A stretch of 64,000 nt of DNA from Rhizobium sp. CC-YZS058 (GCF_034720595.1 NZ_JAYESJ010000001.1:2320001-2384000), one strand, 5' to 3'; shown: positions 46,567 to 55,023, numbered from the stretch's first letter. The notes: a model not told the origin generated them from the sequence alone. A program made the numbers and translations.

Positions 46567-47388
46567 CTATCGGCGCAGGAAATCGAGCAGATCCTGCGTC
46601 AGCCGCTCCTTGTGTGAAGCGAACAGGCCGTGCGGGCCGCCGTCATACTCGATCAGAGTCGACCCGGGGATGCCGGCATGCGCCGCGCGCGCTGCGGCGT
46701 CGATCGGCACCGTCGCATCGCTGGTGCCGTGGATGATCAGCGTCGGCACGCGGAAATGCGCGAGGTCCGGCCGGAAATCGGTCGTGGCGAAGGCTTCCGC
46801 GCAGGCGAGCGTCGGCTTCAGGCCCGCCATCATCGACTGGTTGACCGACCAGTCGATGACCTCGTCGCTGACCGAACCGGTGAAGACGCCGACGCCGTAG
46901 AAGCTCTTGAAGAAGCTATGGAAGAAATGCGCCCGATCCTCGAGCATGCCCTTGGTCATGCCGTCGAAGGTCGATTGCGGTGTCCCGTCGGGATTGTCGC
47001 TGGTCTGGAGCATATAGGGCACGACGGAGGCGATCAGCGCCGCCTTGGAGACACCACGGCCACCATGGCGGGACATGTAGCGCGCAACCTCGCCGCCGCC
47101 CATGGAGAAGCCGAACAGCGCGGCATCCTCAGCCCTGGTGGCCTGCAGCACATCGGCGAGGTCGTCGGCCAGCGTGTCGTAGTCGTAGCCGTCCCAGGGC
47201 TGCTCCGACCGGCCGAAGCCGCGCCGGTCGTAGGCGATGGCCCGGAAGCCCTGGTTGGCAGCCGCATAGGCAAAATCGTCCCAGCTGTCCGCCGAAAGCG
47301 GCCAGCCATGCAGCAACACCACCGGCCGCCCCTGCCCCCACTCCTTCACATAGAGCTTGGTGCCCGAGCGCGTTTCAATCATGGTCAT
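46567..47388 (-). CDS. Alpha/beta hydrolase (arylesterase / non-heme chloroperoxidase type)
   Basis: The 273-residue enzyme has the canonical triad: Ser95 in FGFSMGGGEVARY, Asp in IIHGTSDATVP and His in DGGPHGLFASH. The oxyanion region is LLHGWPLSADSWDDF. This subgroup is annotated as esterases, with peroxidase side-activity when organic acids are present. There is no signal peptide. It is convergent with purN and divergent from the lower-GC cassette at 47605. The physiological substrate is unknown. Confidence 0.92.
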   Translation of the reverse strand: MTMIETRSGTKLYVKEWGQGRPVVLLHGWPLSADSWDDFAYAAANQGFRAIAYDRRGFGRSEQPWDGYDYDTLADDLADVLQATRAEDAALFGFSMGGGEVARYMSRHGGRGVSKAALIASVVPYMLQTSDNPDGTPQSTFDGMTKGMLEDRAHFFHSFFKSFYGVGVFTGSVSDEVIDWSVNQSMMAGLKPTLACAEAFATTDFRPDLAHFRVPTLIIHGTSDATVPIDAAARAAHAGIPGSTLIEYDGGPHGLFASHKERLTQDLLDFLRR

Positions 47389-47604
47389 TGCAAATACCCT
47401 TTTCCTGGAAATGTCCTGCCGAAAACGGGCGCGGGAAGAAGATGTTCCTAAATCGTGACCGTACGTCGATTCACGAGTCGGGCGCGCCAGACGGTGTCGA
47501 GGCGGCTAGCTCCATCCCGCCGCGATTTTTTGATCAGACAGTTCTGGCGCGACTCTTCTTTTCCGCGCACACTCTAAAAAGCTGCAGATCAAAGGAGAAG
47601 AAGC

Positions 47605-47859
47605 ATGTTGGTTCGTTACAAATGGGTGATGGCAGGACCAGGGCCGTCCGAAGCTGTCATCCTCGTCGACACGCTTGCAGGACCAGAGGAAGTCATCGTC
47701 GACATGACAATTCTTAAAGAAGGGTCGGTGGACGTCGGCGAAGCAATCACCCGTCGAAACGAGGCGTTCCTCGTCGAATTACCCCGTGAAGCCAGCTCGG
47801 GTCGCATGCGTGCCTGGGTGCACGAAGACAATATCATCAAGGATTCAATCGCCGCTTAG
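47605..47859 (+). CDS. Small protein of unknown function next to a dCTP deaminase-like gene
   Basis: An 84-residue protein begins LVRYKWVMAGPGPSEAVILV, then EEVIVDMTILKEGSVDVGEA, and is predicted to be mostly beta strand. I recognise no family. GGAGAAG precedes ATG 47605. The gene ends 12 bases before the dCTP deaminase-like gene in the same direction, so the two form a likely operon. Base use is visibly less GC-rich than in purN or the Nudix gene, suggesting a different origin. A partner or regulator of the deaminase is one possibility, without direct evidence. Confidence 0.7.
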   Translation: MLVRYKWVMAGPGPSEAVILVDTLAGPEEVIVDMTILKEGSVDVGEAITRRNEAFLVELPREASSGRMRAWVHEDNIIKDSIAA

Positions 47860-47871
47860 TGGAGCAACGAG

Positions 47872-48405
47872 ATGATCCTGATCGATCGGGAAATCCGGAT
47901 TGCATTGAAAGATCATCTTTTTGAAATTACCCCGTTGCCCGATCTTGAAGTTGCCGTTTCGTCGACGAGCATCGACCTGAAGCTTTCCGACACATTTAAA
48001 ACGTGGAAAGCGATGCCAGGCATGACAATCAGCCCCGGCAAGTCGGGGTATAGCTACTCGAAGATCTCTGATCTTCAGGAAGGGCATAAAGGTCCCTTCA
48101 AACTTGCGCCGGGTGCATTCGTGTTGGCCTGGACACGTGAACGGGTCGTCATCCCGTTCAAATCGCGCCTCGCTGCACGAGTCGAAGGAAAGAGTTCTCT
48201 TGCACGCCTAGGCATCAGCATCCATGTCACGGCTCCCGTGATCCATTCCGGATTTACGGGGCAGATCCAGCTGGAAATGTACAACTTCGGACCTTACGAA
48301 ATCGAACTCACGCCCGAAATGTATGTCTGCCAGCTGGTATTCGAGATGACGACTGGCACGCCGGAACGAGGCTATTCCGGCATCTTTTCGGGGCAGTCGG
48401 AGTAA
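47872..48405 (+). CDS. dCTP deaminase / dUTPase-superfamily protein
   Basis: The 177-residue protein is in the trimeric dCTP deaminase-dUTPase superfamily. It has SSTSIDLKLS at 30-39, the mid strand FVLAWTRERVVIP, and the active-site segment RVEGKSSLARLG at 103-114 with Ser108, Ser109 and Arg112. The catalytic Glu135 is in LEMYNFGP. The C-terminus ends GYSGIFSGQSE, a truncated flexible motif. Where E. coli Dcd has Arg before the Ser pair, this protein has Lys107. It may deaminate dCTP (or dUTP chemistry). Divergent dCTP deaminases are known phage-defence effectors; here that role is inference from the paired small gene and unusual composition. Confidence 0.85.
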   Translation: MILIDREIRIALKDHLFEITPLPDLEVAVSSTSIDLKLSDTFKTWKAMPGMTISPGKSGYSYSKISDLQEGHKGPFKLAPGAFVLAWTRERVVIPFKSRLAARVEGKSSLARLGISIHVTAPVIHSGFTGQIQLEMYNFGPYEIELTPEMYVCQLVFEMTTGTPERGYSGIFSGQSE

Positions 48406-48407
48406 GG

Positions 48408-49004
48408 CTACCCCCGCAAACTCGCCCGGTTCAGCGCCGCCCATTGCAGCAGCATGATGGTCTTGCCGTCGCAGATCTCACCGGTGGGGATCATGGCCAG
48501 CGCCTGGTCGAGGGGGAGTTCGACCACCTCGATGTCCTCGTCTTCCGTCGCCACACCGCCGCCGGTGGCGATGCGGTCGCCGCTTTTAACGGTTGCGGCG
48601 TAGAAATGGACGATCTCGGTCACCGCGCCCGGTGACATGAAGGCCTGGAAGAGGTGGCGGACCGCGTCGACCTGGTAGCCGGTTTCCTCCATCACCTCGC
48701 GACGGATGGCCTCGGCCGGTTCGTCGCCATCCAGAAGGCCGGCTGGCGTTTCGAGAAGGATGCCGGAGTGGCCGTTCATGAAGGGCGGCACGCGGAACTG
48801 GCGCACGAGCACGATGCTGTCGCGCTCGGGATCATAGAGCAGGATCGTCGCGCCGTTGCCGCGGTCATAGGTCTCGCGCTTGAGCTTGCGCGTGCGCCCA
48901 TCCGTGCCGGTATAGGCAACGGTCACATTGCGCAGGTGATACCAGTTCTTGGACAGCGTCTCGTCCTTGAGAACCTCGACCTTCACGGCATCGAATTTGG
49001 TCAT
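48408..49004 (-). CDS. Nudix hydrolase (ADP-ribose / GDP-mannose pyrophosphatase type)
   Basis: The 198-residue enzyme has the full Nudix box, GLLDGDEPAEAIRREV then MEETGYQV (G-x5-E-x7-REV-x-EE-x-G), and a P-A-G motif before it (ETPAGLL). The N-terminal KRETYDRGNGATILLYDP and the C-terminal EVVELPLDQALAMI fit the NudF/NudK group that cleaves nucleoside-diphosphate sugars. Its start overlaps the upstream oxidoreductase stop by four bases (ATGA). It is convergent with the dCTP deaminase-like gene with only two bases between stops. Confidence 0.92.
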   Translation of the reverse strand: MTKFDAVKVEVLKDETLSKNWYHLRNVTVAYTGTDGRTRKLKRETYDRGNGATILLYDPERDSIVLVRQFRVPPFMNGHSGILLETPAGLLDGDEPAEAIRREVMEETGYQVDAVRHLFQAFMSPGAVTEIVHFYAATVKSGDRIATGGGVATEDEDIEVVELPLDQALAMIPTGEICDGKTIMLLQWAALNRASLRG

Positions 49005-51145
49005 TGCGCGGACATGTCCTTCTTCAGCCAGATGTGGTTGTCGTGGAAGGCGGCGCCGCCATAGGGGGCGACAGGATCCGCGCCGGTGAGCACGTTGATT
49101 CCTTCGCCGTCGAGATGGGCGCCGTTCGGCCAGAGCCCTTCGGCGATCACCACGCCCCGGCGCGCACCGCCGCCGAGCCGCGCATGCAGCCGGATCTCGC
49201 CGCGCTGGTTGCCGAGCTTGACGATATCGCCCTCGAGAATGCCGAGGGCCGCGGCATCCTCCGGATGGATCATCGCTTCCGGCCGGCCTTCGCGACTGAC
49301 GGAGGACGGGGTTTCAGCAAAGGTCGAATTGAGGAAGGAGCGTGCCGGCGAGGTGGCGAGCCGGAAGGGATGCGCGGCGTCGGCCGCCTCGATCGTTTCC
49401 ATGTGATCGGGGAAGGCCGGCAGGCTTTCGACCGGGCCAAGCAGGCCGACGGTCTCCGGCGGCCGGTTCGGCGCCGGCGTCGTGCGCCAGTCGGCGCGGA
49501 AGCGGAAGCGGCCGTCGGGGTGGCCGAAGCCGTGGATGAAATGCGCCGTCTCGAAATCCGGCTGGACGTCGAGCCACTTCTCCGCCTTCAGCCCATCGAA
49601 GCCGATGCCATAGGGCGCGAGGATCGCCTCGATATGCGCCCGCTCGTCGCGCCCGAAGCCCGGCTGATCGGCGACGCCCAGGCGCTTGGCGAGTTCCTCG
49701 ATCACGAAGAGGTTCGTGCGCACGCTGTCCGGCGGCTCGATCAGTTTCGGGCCGAGCAGCACATGCTGGTGCCCGCCGCCGCGATAGAGATCGTCATGCT
49801 CGAGGAACATCGTGGCCGGCAGCACGAGATCGGCGACAAGCGCCGTGTCAGTCATGAACTGTTCGTGCACCGCGACGAAAAGATCGTCCCGCAGGAAACC
49901 CTGCTTCACCAGCCGCTGCTCCGGCGCGACGTTCACCGGATTGGTGTTCTGGATCAGCATGGCGGTGACCGGGCCGCCGCCGCGCAGAGCTTGCGCATCG
50001 CCGGTCAGCACACGGCCGACCTGCGACTGGTCGAGCATGCGGATCGTGTCGTCGCGCAGCGCCGTGCCGAGCAGCGCCCGCTTGTCGAAGCGGAAGATAT
50101 CGTTGTTGGAATGGAAGGCGCCACCGCCCTCGTGCTTCCAGGAACCGAGCACGGTCGGCAGGCTTGCCGCCGCGTGAATGGCGGCCGCGCCGTTGCGCTG
50201 GCGGGTGAAGCCGTAGCCCAAGCGGAAGAAGCTCCGCGGCGTCGTGCCAACCAGCCGGCCGAAGGCCTCGATCTCCTCGATGGAGAGACCGGTGATTGCG
50301 GACGCCCAGGCCGGATCCCGGCTTTTCAGATGCGCTTCCAGCCCCTGCGGGTCATCGGCATGGCTGGCGAGATAGGCTCGGTCGGCATAGCCGTCGCGGA
50401 AGGCGATGTGCATTGCGGCGCAGGCAAGCGCCCCATCGGTGCCGGGCCGCAGGATCAGCGCCAGATCCGCCTGCTTCATCGTCGGATTGTCGTAGATGTC
50501 GATGACGACGATCTTGGCGCCGCGATCCTTGCGGGCCTTGATGGCGTGGGTCATCACGTTGACCTGGGTGGAGACCGCGTTCGTGCCCCAGATCACCACG
50601 CAGTCCGATTTCGCCATTTCGCGCGGGTCCGGTCCGCGCAGCGCGCCGGTCGCCATGGTGAAGCCGGTCCAGGCCGGGTTGGTGCAGATCGAGGAGAAGA
50701 AGCCGGAATAGCGCTTGGCATGGCGCAGCCGCTCGATTGAATCGCGCTGCACCTGGCCCATGGTGCCGGCATAGAAATAGGGCCAGACCGCCTCGCTGCC
50801 GTGCCGGGCTTCCGCCTTCAGGAAGGCCTCGGCCACGAGGTCGAGCGCATCGTCCCAGCCGATCTCCTGCCAGTCGCCGCCGCCCTTGGCGCCGATGCGC
50901 CGCTTCGGCTGCAGAAGCCGGGCGGGATGATAGATCCGCTCCGTATAGCGGGCGACCTTGGCGCAGATGACGCCGGCCGTATAGCTGTTGTCGGCCGCGC
51001 CCCGCAGGCGGCCGATCCGGCCGTCCTGCGTGAGCTCCACTTCCAGTGCGCAGGCCGAGGGACAATCATGCGGACAGACGGAGGCCGCGTAGCGGGCCGT
51101 GCCGCGGGCCGGCTTTTCGGAGATGATGGGGGTCGCAACAGTCAT
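49001..51145 (-). CDS. Molybdopterin-dependent oxidoreductase, 4Fe-4S
   Basis: A 714-residue DMSO-reductase/FdhF-superfamily enzyme. The N-terminal iron-sulfur motif has Cys24, Cys28, Cys32 and Cys61 (VCPHDCPSAC, then AGVICAKVARY). The molybdopterin domain follows (SGFFSSICTNPAWTGFTMAT; VVIWGTNAVSTQVNV), and the C-terminal cofactor-binding domain has HPEDAAALGILEGDIVKLGN-like spacing. There is no signal peptide, so it is cytoplasmic, and no membrane or second subunit gene is adjacent; electrons must come from an unlinked partner. Substrate unknown. It is coupled to the Nudix gene. Confidence 0.92.
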   Translation of the reverse strand: MTVATPIISEKPARGTARYAASVCPHDCPSACALEVELTQDGRIGRLRGAADNSYTAGVICAKVARYTERIYHPARLLQPKRRIGAKGGGDWQEIGWDDALDLVAEAFLKAEARHGSEAVWPYFYAGTMGQVQRDSIERLRHAKRYSGFFSSICTNPAWTGFTMATGALRGPDPREMAKSDCVVIWGTNAVSTQVNVMTHAIKARKDRGAKIVVIDIYDNPTMKQADLALILRPGTDGALACAAMHIAFRDGYADRAYLASHADDPQGLEAHLKSRDPAWASAITGLSIEEIEAFGRLVGTTPRSFFRLGYGFTRQRNGAAAIHAAASLPTVLGSWKHEGGGAFHSNNDIFRFDKRALLGTALRDDTIRMLDQSQVGRVLTGDAQALRGGGPVTAMLIQNTNPVNVAPEQRLVKQGFLRDDLFVAVHEQFMTDTALVADLVLPATMFLEHDDLYRGGGHQHVLLGPKLIEPPDSVRTNLFVIEELAKRLGVADQPGFGRDERAHIEAILAPYGIGFDGLKAEKWLDVQPDFETAHFIHGFGHPDGRFRFRADWRTTPAPNRPPETVGLLGPVESLPAFPDHMETIEAADAAHPFRLATSPARSFLNSTFAETPSSVSREGRPEAMIHPEDAAALGILEGDIVKLGNQRGEIRLHARLGGGARRGVVIAEGLWPNGAHLDGEGINVLTGADPVAPYGGAAFHDNHIWLKKDMSAQ

Positions 51146-51231
51146 GCGGTTTCTATAGGACAGGCGATCAAGCCCCGGAAGCGCGTTTCCGGATGCATCT
51201 CAAGTTTTCATCAACGCCATTCAAGAGACCG

Positions 51232-52107
51232 ATGAATTACAGGCATATCTATCACGCGGGCAATGTGGCGGACGTGCTCAAGCATGCGGTCCTCGCCCGG
51301 CTGGTCACCTATCTCAAGCAGAAGGACAAGGCCTTCCGGGTGCTCGACACCCATGCCGGCATCGGCCTTTACGACCTGTCCTCCGAGGAAGCGCAGAAGA
51401 CAGGCGAATGGCGCGACGGGATCGGCCGGCTGCTCGACGTGCCGATTCCCGACGCCGTCGCCTCCCTGCTCGCCCCCTATCTCGATGCCGTTGCGGAGCT
51501 GAACCCCGAGGGCGGCGTGCGTTTCTATCCGGGCTCGCCCAAACTCGCCCGCATGCTCCTTCGGCCGCAGGACCGGTTGGCGGCGATGGAGCTGCATCCG
51601 GACGATTTCGCCACCCTGCACCGGCTGTTCGACGGCGATTATCAGAGCCGCATCACCGAACTCGACGGCTGGCTGGCGCTCGGTGCCCACTTGCCGCCCA
51701 AGGAGAAGCGCGGGCTGGTGCTGGTCGATCCGCCCTTCGAGCAGGAAAACGACTATGCCCGCATGGCCCGCCATCTCGCCAAGGCCTATCGCCGCTTCCC
51801 CGGCGGCCTGTACTGCCTCTGGTATCCGTTGAAGCGCGGTGCGCCGATCGAGGACTTCCACGAGAGCCTCAAGGCGCTCGGCATTCCGAAGATGCTCTGT
51901 GCCGAACTCAGCCTGCGCAGCGATAGGGAGACGACCGGGCTTTCCGGCTCCGGGCTGATCCTCGTCAACCCGCCCTTCACGCTGAAGGACGAGCTCTCGC
52001 GCCTCCTGCCTTTCCTGAAAGAACGCCTGGCGCAGGATCGTTTTGCGGGGACGCGGCTGTTCTGGCTGTCGGGCGAAACAGTGGCGCCGCGCGCGGATGA
52101 GGCTTGA
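51232..52107 (+). CDS. rlmJ: 23S rRNA (adenine2030-N6)-methyltransferase
   Basis: RlmJ methylates A2030 of 23S rRNA. The 291-residue protein opens MNYRHIYHAGNVADVLKH, the diagnostic N-terminus, and has the SAM region VLDTHAGIGLYDL and catalytic VLVDPPFEQENDY. The ATG at 51232 matches the family; an upstream in-frame ATG at 51193 adds 13 residues. It stops where an upstream option of the next gene begins. Confidence 0.95.
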   Translation: MNYRHIYHAGNVADVLKHAVLARLVTYLKQKDKAFRVLDTHAGIGLYDLSSEEAQKTGEWRDGIGRLLDVPIPDAVASLLAPYLDAVAELNPEGGVRFYPGSPKLARMLLRPQDRLAAMELHPDDFATLHRLFDGDYQSRITELDGWLALGAHLPPKEKRGLVLVDPPFEQENDYARMARHLAKAYRRFPGGLYCLWYPLKRGAPIEDFHESLKALGIPKMLCAELSLRSDRETTGLSGSGLILVNPPFTLKDELSRLLPFLKERLAQDRFAGTRLFWLSGETVAPRADEA

Positions 52108-52187
52108 CGGCACGCCGGCCACCGACGCAGAGTCCAGCCACACGCAAAGACATCGCGGCGTCAGCGAAGAAGGATCGAGGCCTGGCC

Positions 52188-52637
52188 ATGACCGGATGGA
52201 TATCGTCTCTGGTGGGGGCGCTGCTCGGCGTCGCGTCCGTCACCTCCGCCTTCGCGGCCGATCTCGGTCCGGCGGCTCCGGCCTACCGGGTGGTGCCGGG
52301 CAAGGCCGCATCCGGCGCCTGCGCAGATCCGTCCGTCCTGTCCACGATCGTCACTCGCTTCGACTATACGGCGGCCAACGCGCTGCGCTCCGATATCGCC
52401 ATTGTCGAGATCCGCGACATGCATCTGCGCCGCGCGCAGCGCAAGGACAAGCTTCATCTGGTCGGCCGGCAATGGTGCGGTGCGGCAGCGCTGACCAGCG
52501 ACGGCGTCGTGCGGCCCATGTGGTATCTGATCGAAAGCGACTGGGCCTTCGCCGGCACCGGCTCGAAGACCGAATATTGCCTTCTGGGCCTCGACCCTGG
52601 CTATGTCTATGGCGCGCACTGCGCCTCGCTGCAGTGA
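52188..52637 (+). CDS. Exported cysteine-containing protein, coupled to RNase T2
   Basis: The 149-residue product has a signal peptide (WISSLVGALLGVASVTSAFA) and four cysteines in the mature part (GACADP, RQWCGA, EYCLLG, AHCAS), suggesting two disulfides in the periplasm. No named domain is recognised. Its TGA overlaps the GTG start of the RNase T2 gene (GTGA), so the two are translationally coupled and probably exported together. An in-frame start at 52104 would add 28 residues before the signal peptide. Confidence 0.75.
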   Translation: MTGWISSLVGALLGVASVTSAFAADLGPAAPAYRVVPGKAASGACADPSVLSTIVTRFDYTAANALRSDIAIVEIRDMHLRRAQRKDKLHLVGRQWCGAAALTSDGVVRPMWYLIESDWAFAGTGSKTEYCLLGLDPGYVYGAHCASLQ

Positions 52638-53320
52638 GGTCCGTGCGCGGCGCGCTTGCCGCGCTTGCACTGCTGGTCTCCTCCGTGCCGCCGGCAGCCT
52701 CGCAGACGCCGATCTTCGGCAGCGGGCGGGCAGAGCGTGCCCCGCAGGCGGACCACGCCGCCTCCGCCTTCGATTTCTACGTCCTGTCGCTCTCCTGGTC
52801 GCCCAGCTGGTGCGCCGAGAACGACCGCGGGGCGCGCACGGCCCAGTGCCGCAAGGCCCATGGCTTCATCGTCCACGGTCTGTGGCCGCAGGCGGAAAGC
52901 GGCTTTCCGCAATTTTGCCGCAGCTCCGAGCCGGCCCGCGTGCCGGAGCGGCTGGGGCGCAGCCTCTTCGACCTCATGCCGTCGATGGGGTTGATCGGCC
53001 ACCAGTGGCGCAAGCATGGCACCTGCTCGGGCCTGTCGCAGGCCGATTATTTTCAGACGCTGCGTGCCGCCCGTGAACGCATCACCCTCCCGCCGGCCCT
53101 CAACGATGCGGAGGAGCGCCTGACGCCCGCCGCCATCGAGCGCCTGCTGACGGAGGCCAATCCAGGGCTCACGCCGGATGGCCTGGCGGTGACCTGCGAC
53201 GGTGGGAAACTCGATGAAGTGAGGATCTGCCTGACCAAGGATCTCGACTTCCGCGCCTGCCGCGAGGTGGACCGCGCCGGGTGCCGCGCCCGCACACTCA
53301 CCATTCCCTCCTCCCGCTGA
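52634..53320 (+). CDS. Ribonuclease T2 family protein
   Basis: This 228-residue enzyme starts at GTG 52634 with a signal peptide (VRGALAALALLVSSVPPAAS). The two catalytic segments are CAS-1 FIVHGLWPQ and CAS-2 GHQWRKHGTCSG. The catalytic histidines and Lys are kept, but the Glu of the standard H-E-W motif is Gln here. Cysteines at SWCAEND, FCRSSEP, GTCSG, CDGGK, CLTKD and CREV fit the disulfide pattern. T2 enzymes cleave RNA unspecifically through a 2',3'-cyclic intermediate. Located in the periplasm or outside. Confidence 0.88.
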   Translation: MRSVRGALAALALLVSSVPPAASQTPIFGSGRAERAPQADHAASAFDFYVLSLSWSPSWCAENDRGARTAQCRKAHGFIVHGLWPQAESGFPQFCRSSEPARVPERLGRSLFDLMPSMGLIGHQWRKHGTCSGLSQADYFQTLRAARERITLPPALNDAEERLTPAAIERLLTEANPGLTPDGLAVTCDGGKLDEVRICLTKDLDFRACREVDRAGCRARTLTIPSSR

Positions 53321-53341
53321 CCGCGATCAAAGGGCCCGCCG

Positions 53342-53932
53342 ATGAAGCTGCATTATTCCCCCGCCTCCCCCTATTCCACCAAGGCCCGCATGGCGGCTCA
53401 TTATGCCGGCGTGGCGGTGGAGAACGTCCTGACGGACACGACCTCCAACCCGCCGGATCTGATCGCCAGCAACCCGCTCGGCAAGATCCCGACCTTGGTG
53501 CTGGACGATGGGCGGGCGATCTATGACAGCAGCGTCATCACCCGCTTCCTGGATCGCGAGAGCGGCGGCAAGCTGATGCCGCGCAATGCCGAAAAGCGGC
53601 TCGACGCGGAGATCCTCGAGGCGCTGTGCGACGGGATCTGCGACAGCCTGCTTGCGGTCGTCTACGAGAAACGCTTCCACCCGCCGGAAAAGGTGCATCA
53701 GCCCTGGATCGACCGGCAATGGGAAAAGGTCAGCCGCGGCCTCGACCATCTGGAGGCCCATCTGCCGAAAATCGGCACGCGCCTGCACGCCGGCCACTTC
53801 GCGCTCGCCGCCATGCTGCGCTACATAGAACTGCGCTTCGAAGGCGAATGGCAGGCGGGACGACCGAAGCTCGCCAAATGGCCGAAGAAATTCGAGAAGC
53901 ATTTCCCGGACTACAGCCTGTTCAAGGCTTGA
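53342..53932 (+). CDS. Glutathione S-transferase family protein
   Basis: The 196-residue protein has the thioredoxin-like N-terminal domain KLHYSPASPYSTKARMAAHY (Ser9 to Ser12 region is a likely catalytic site), then NPLGKIPTLVLDDGRAIYDS with the glutathione-binding cis-Pro and D-S. An all-helical C-terminal domain follows. It may conjugate or reduce via glutathione; the substrate is unknown. A bidirectional terminator follows. Confidence 0.93.
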   Translation: MKLHYSPASPYSTKARMAAHYAGVAVENVLTDTTSNPPDLIASNPLGKIPTLVLDDGRAIYDSSVITRFLDRESGGKLMPRNAEKRLDAEILEALCDGICDSLLAVVYEKRFHPPEKVHQPWIDRQWEKVSRGLDHLEAHLPKIGTRLHAGHFALAAMLRYIELRFEGEWQAGRPKLAKWPKKFEKHFPDYSLFKA

Positions 53933-53955
53933 AAGCGTCTCGGCACGGACGCGAA

Positions 53956-53990
53956 AACGCCGCCCGCGGCGGGAGCCGGGGCGGCGTTGT
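53956..53990. terminator. Bidirectional terminator between GST and outer membrane protein genes
   Basis: AACGCCGCCC (53956-53965) and GGGCGGCGTT (53979-53988) form a perfect 10-base-pair stem; AAAA precedes and TTGTTCT follows, so both convergent transcripts could end here. Confidence 0.8.
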
Positions 53991-54013
53991 TCTGTCTTGC
54001 GACGGTGGCTTGC

Positions 54014-54652
54014 TTAGAACTTCACGCCCATGCCGACCTTGACGCTGTGTTCGTCATAGCCGGAGGAGAAGTTGCGGCCGGGGACGTCGAAGCTCTTGGA
54101 GCCGTAGTCGGTGTAGCGGTACTCGACGCGGGCCGTGATGTTGTCGGTGACGAAGGCTTCCGCACCGCCGCCGGCCGTCCAGCCGATTGCAGTCTTGCTG
54201 TCGGAACCGCCATTCTGGCGAGCCTTGATGTCGGCAGCGGCAACACCGGCGGTGCCGTAGACGAGAACCGGGTTCAGGTCATAGCCGACGCGGGCACGCA
54301 GCGAGCCGTTGACGCCCTGCTTCATCGAGCGAGCATCGCCGTCGACATCCGTATCCTGGTAGTTGATGTCGGTTTCGGCACCGTAGACGATCTGGCCGTT
54401 CTGCATGTTGTAGCCGGTGTAGAGACCGCCGCCGAAGCCGGCCGCCGTGCGGTCGCCCGTGGCCTTGAACTCGCCGTGGTTCCAGTTGGCCGTACCACCG
54501 ACATAGGCGCCAGACCAGTTCTTGACGACCGGCTCGCTGTAGGCGGCAGCCGGAGCGGCCGGCACTTCGTCGATCGCATCGGCGGCCTGTGCGGCCGAGA
54601 AGGCGGCGAACGACATGGCGGATGCCATGAGAGTGGTGATGAGAGTACGCAT
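54014..54652 (-). CDS. Outer membrane beta-barrel protein (Omp25/RopB type)
   Basis: The 212-residue product has a signal peptide (LITTLMASAMSFAAFSAAQA) and an eight-strand barrel: NWSGAYVGGTANWNHGEF near the start, alternating strands (YGAETDINYQDTD, NGSLRARVGYDLNPVLVYGT, ARVEYRYTDYG) and the C-terminal VKVGMGVKF ending in Phe. This is the Omp25/31-RopB family, an abundant cell-surface protein of Rhizobiales. ATG 54652 has AAGGAG eight bases upstream. A long untranslated leader with an inverted repeat lies upstream. Confidence 0.93.
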   Translation of the reverse strand: MRTLITTLMASAMSFAAFSAAQAADAIDEVPAAPAAAYSEPVVKNWSGAYVGGTANWNHGEFKATGDRTAAGFGGGLYTGYNMQNGQIVYGAETDINYQDTDVDGDARSMKQGVNGSLRARVGYDLNPVLVYGTAGVAAADIKARQNGGSDSKTAIGWTAGGGAEAFVTDNITARVEYRYTDYGSKSFDVPGRNFSSGYDEHSVKVGMGVKF

Positions 54653-55023
54653 ACTAAGTCTCCTTATCATTCCGAAACCAGGTCGCGGCGCGGCGTCCCT
54701 TTCCGGGGCACCGGCAAAATTGAAATCAACCCTGCCCGGTTGAGTTGGAAATTGCTGTCCAAATGCGGATTTCCAAGAGCCGAATTGTGAAATGATTGAG
54801 GCAGAGACATGGCTGAAAAACGATGTTGCTGCACCGCCACAGGCAGTTTGTTAACCATGGCACGCGTTACTTGCATGGTTACTTTGTTTCGCTTGGAAAA
54901 CGCTGAATTCGGTACACTTTCTTCACAGCTTGGTAACGTTTCGTCAGCCGGCTTTTGCTGCAGGCGCGCGGCGCCTATATGCTCACGCATCACCCACCCG
55001 AATCTTTCGAAGAGGGAGACTGC
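54653..55023. other. Divergent upstream region of the outer membrane protein gene
   Basis: This 371-base region is less GC-rich than its surroundings, as usual for strongly expressed outer membrane protein genes with long leaders. It holds the inverted repeat at 54852-54881 and the ribosome-binding site of the SDR gene (AGAGGGAG, about 55011-55018). No gene is visible. Confidence 0.55.
54852..54881. promoter_or_regulatory. Inverted repeat upstream of the outer membrane protein gene
   Basis: TAACCATG (54852-54859) and CATGGTTA (54874-54881) are a perfect 8-base inverted repeat with a 14-base spacer, 200 bases upstream of the start. It is a candidate regulator site or leader stem. Confidence 0.4.
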
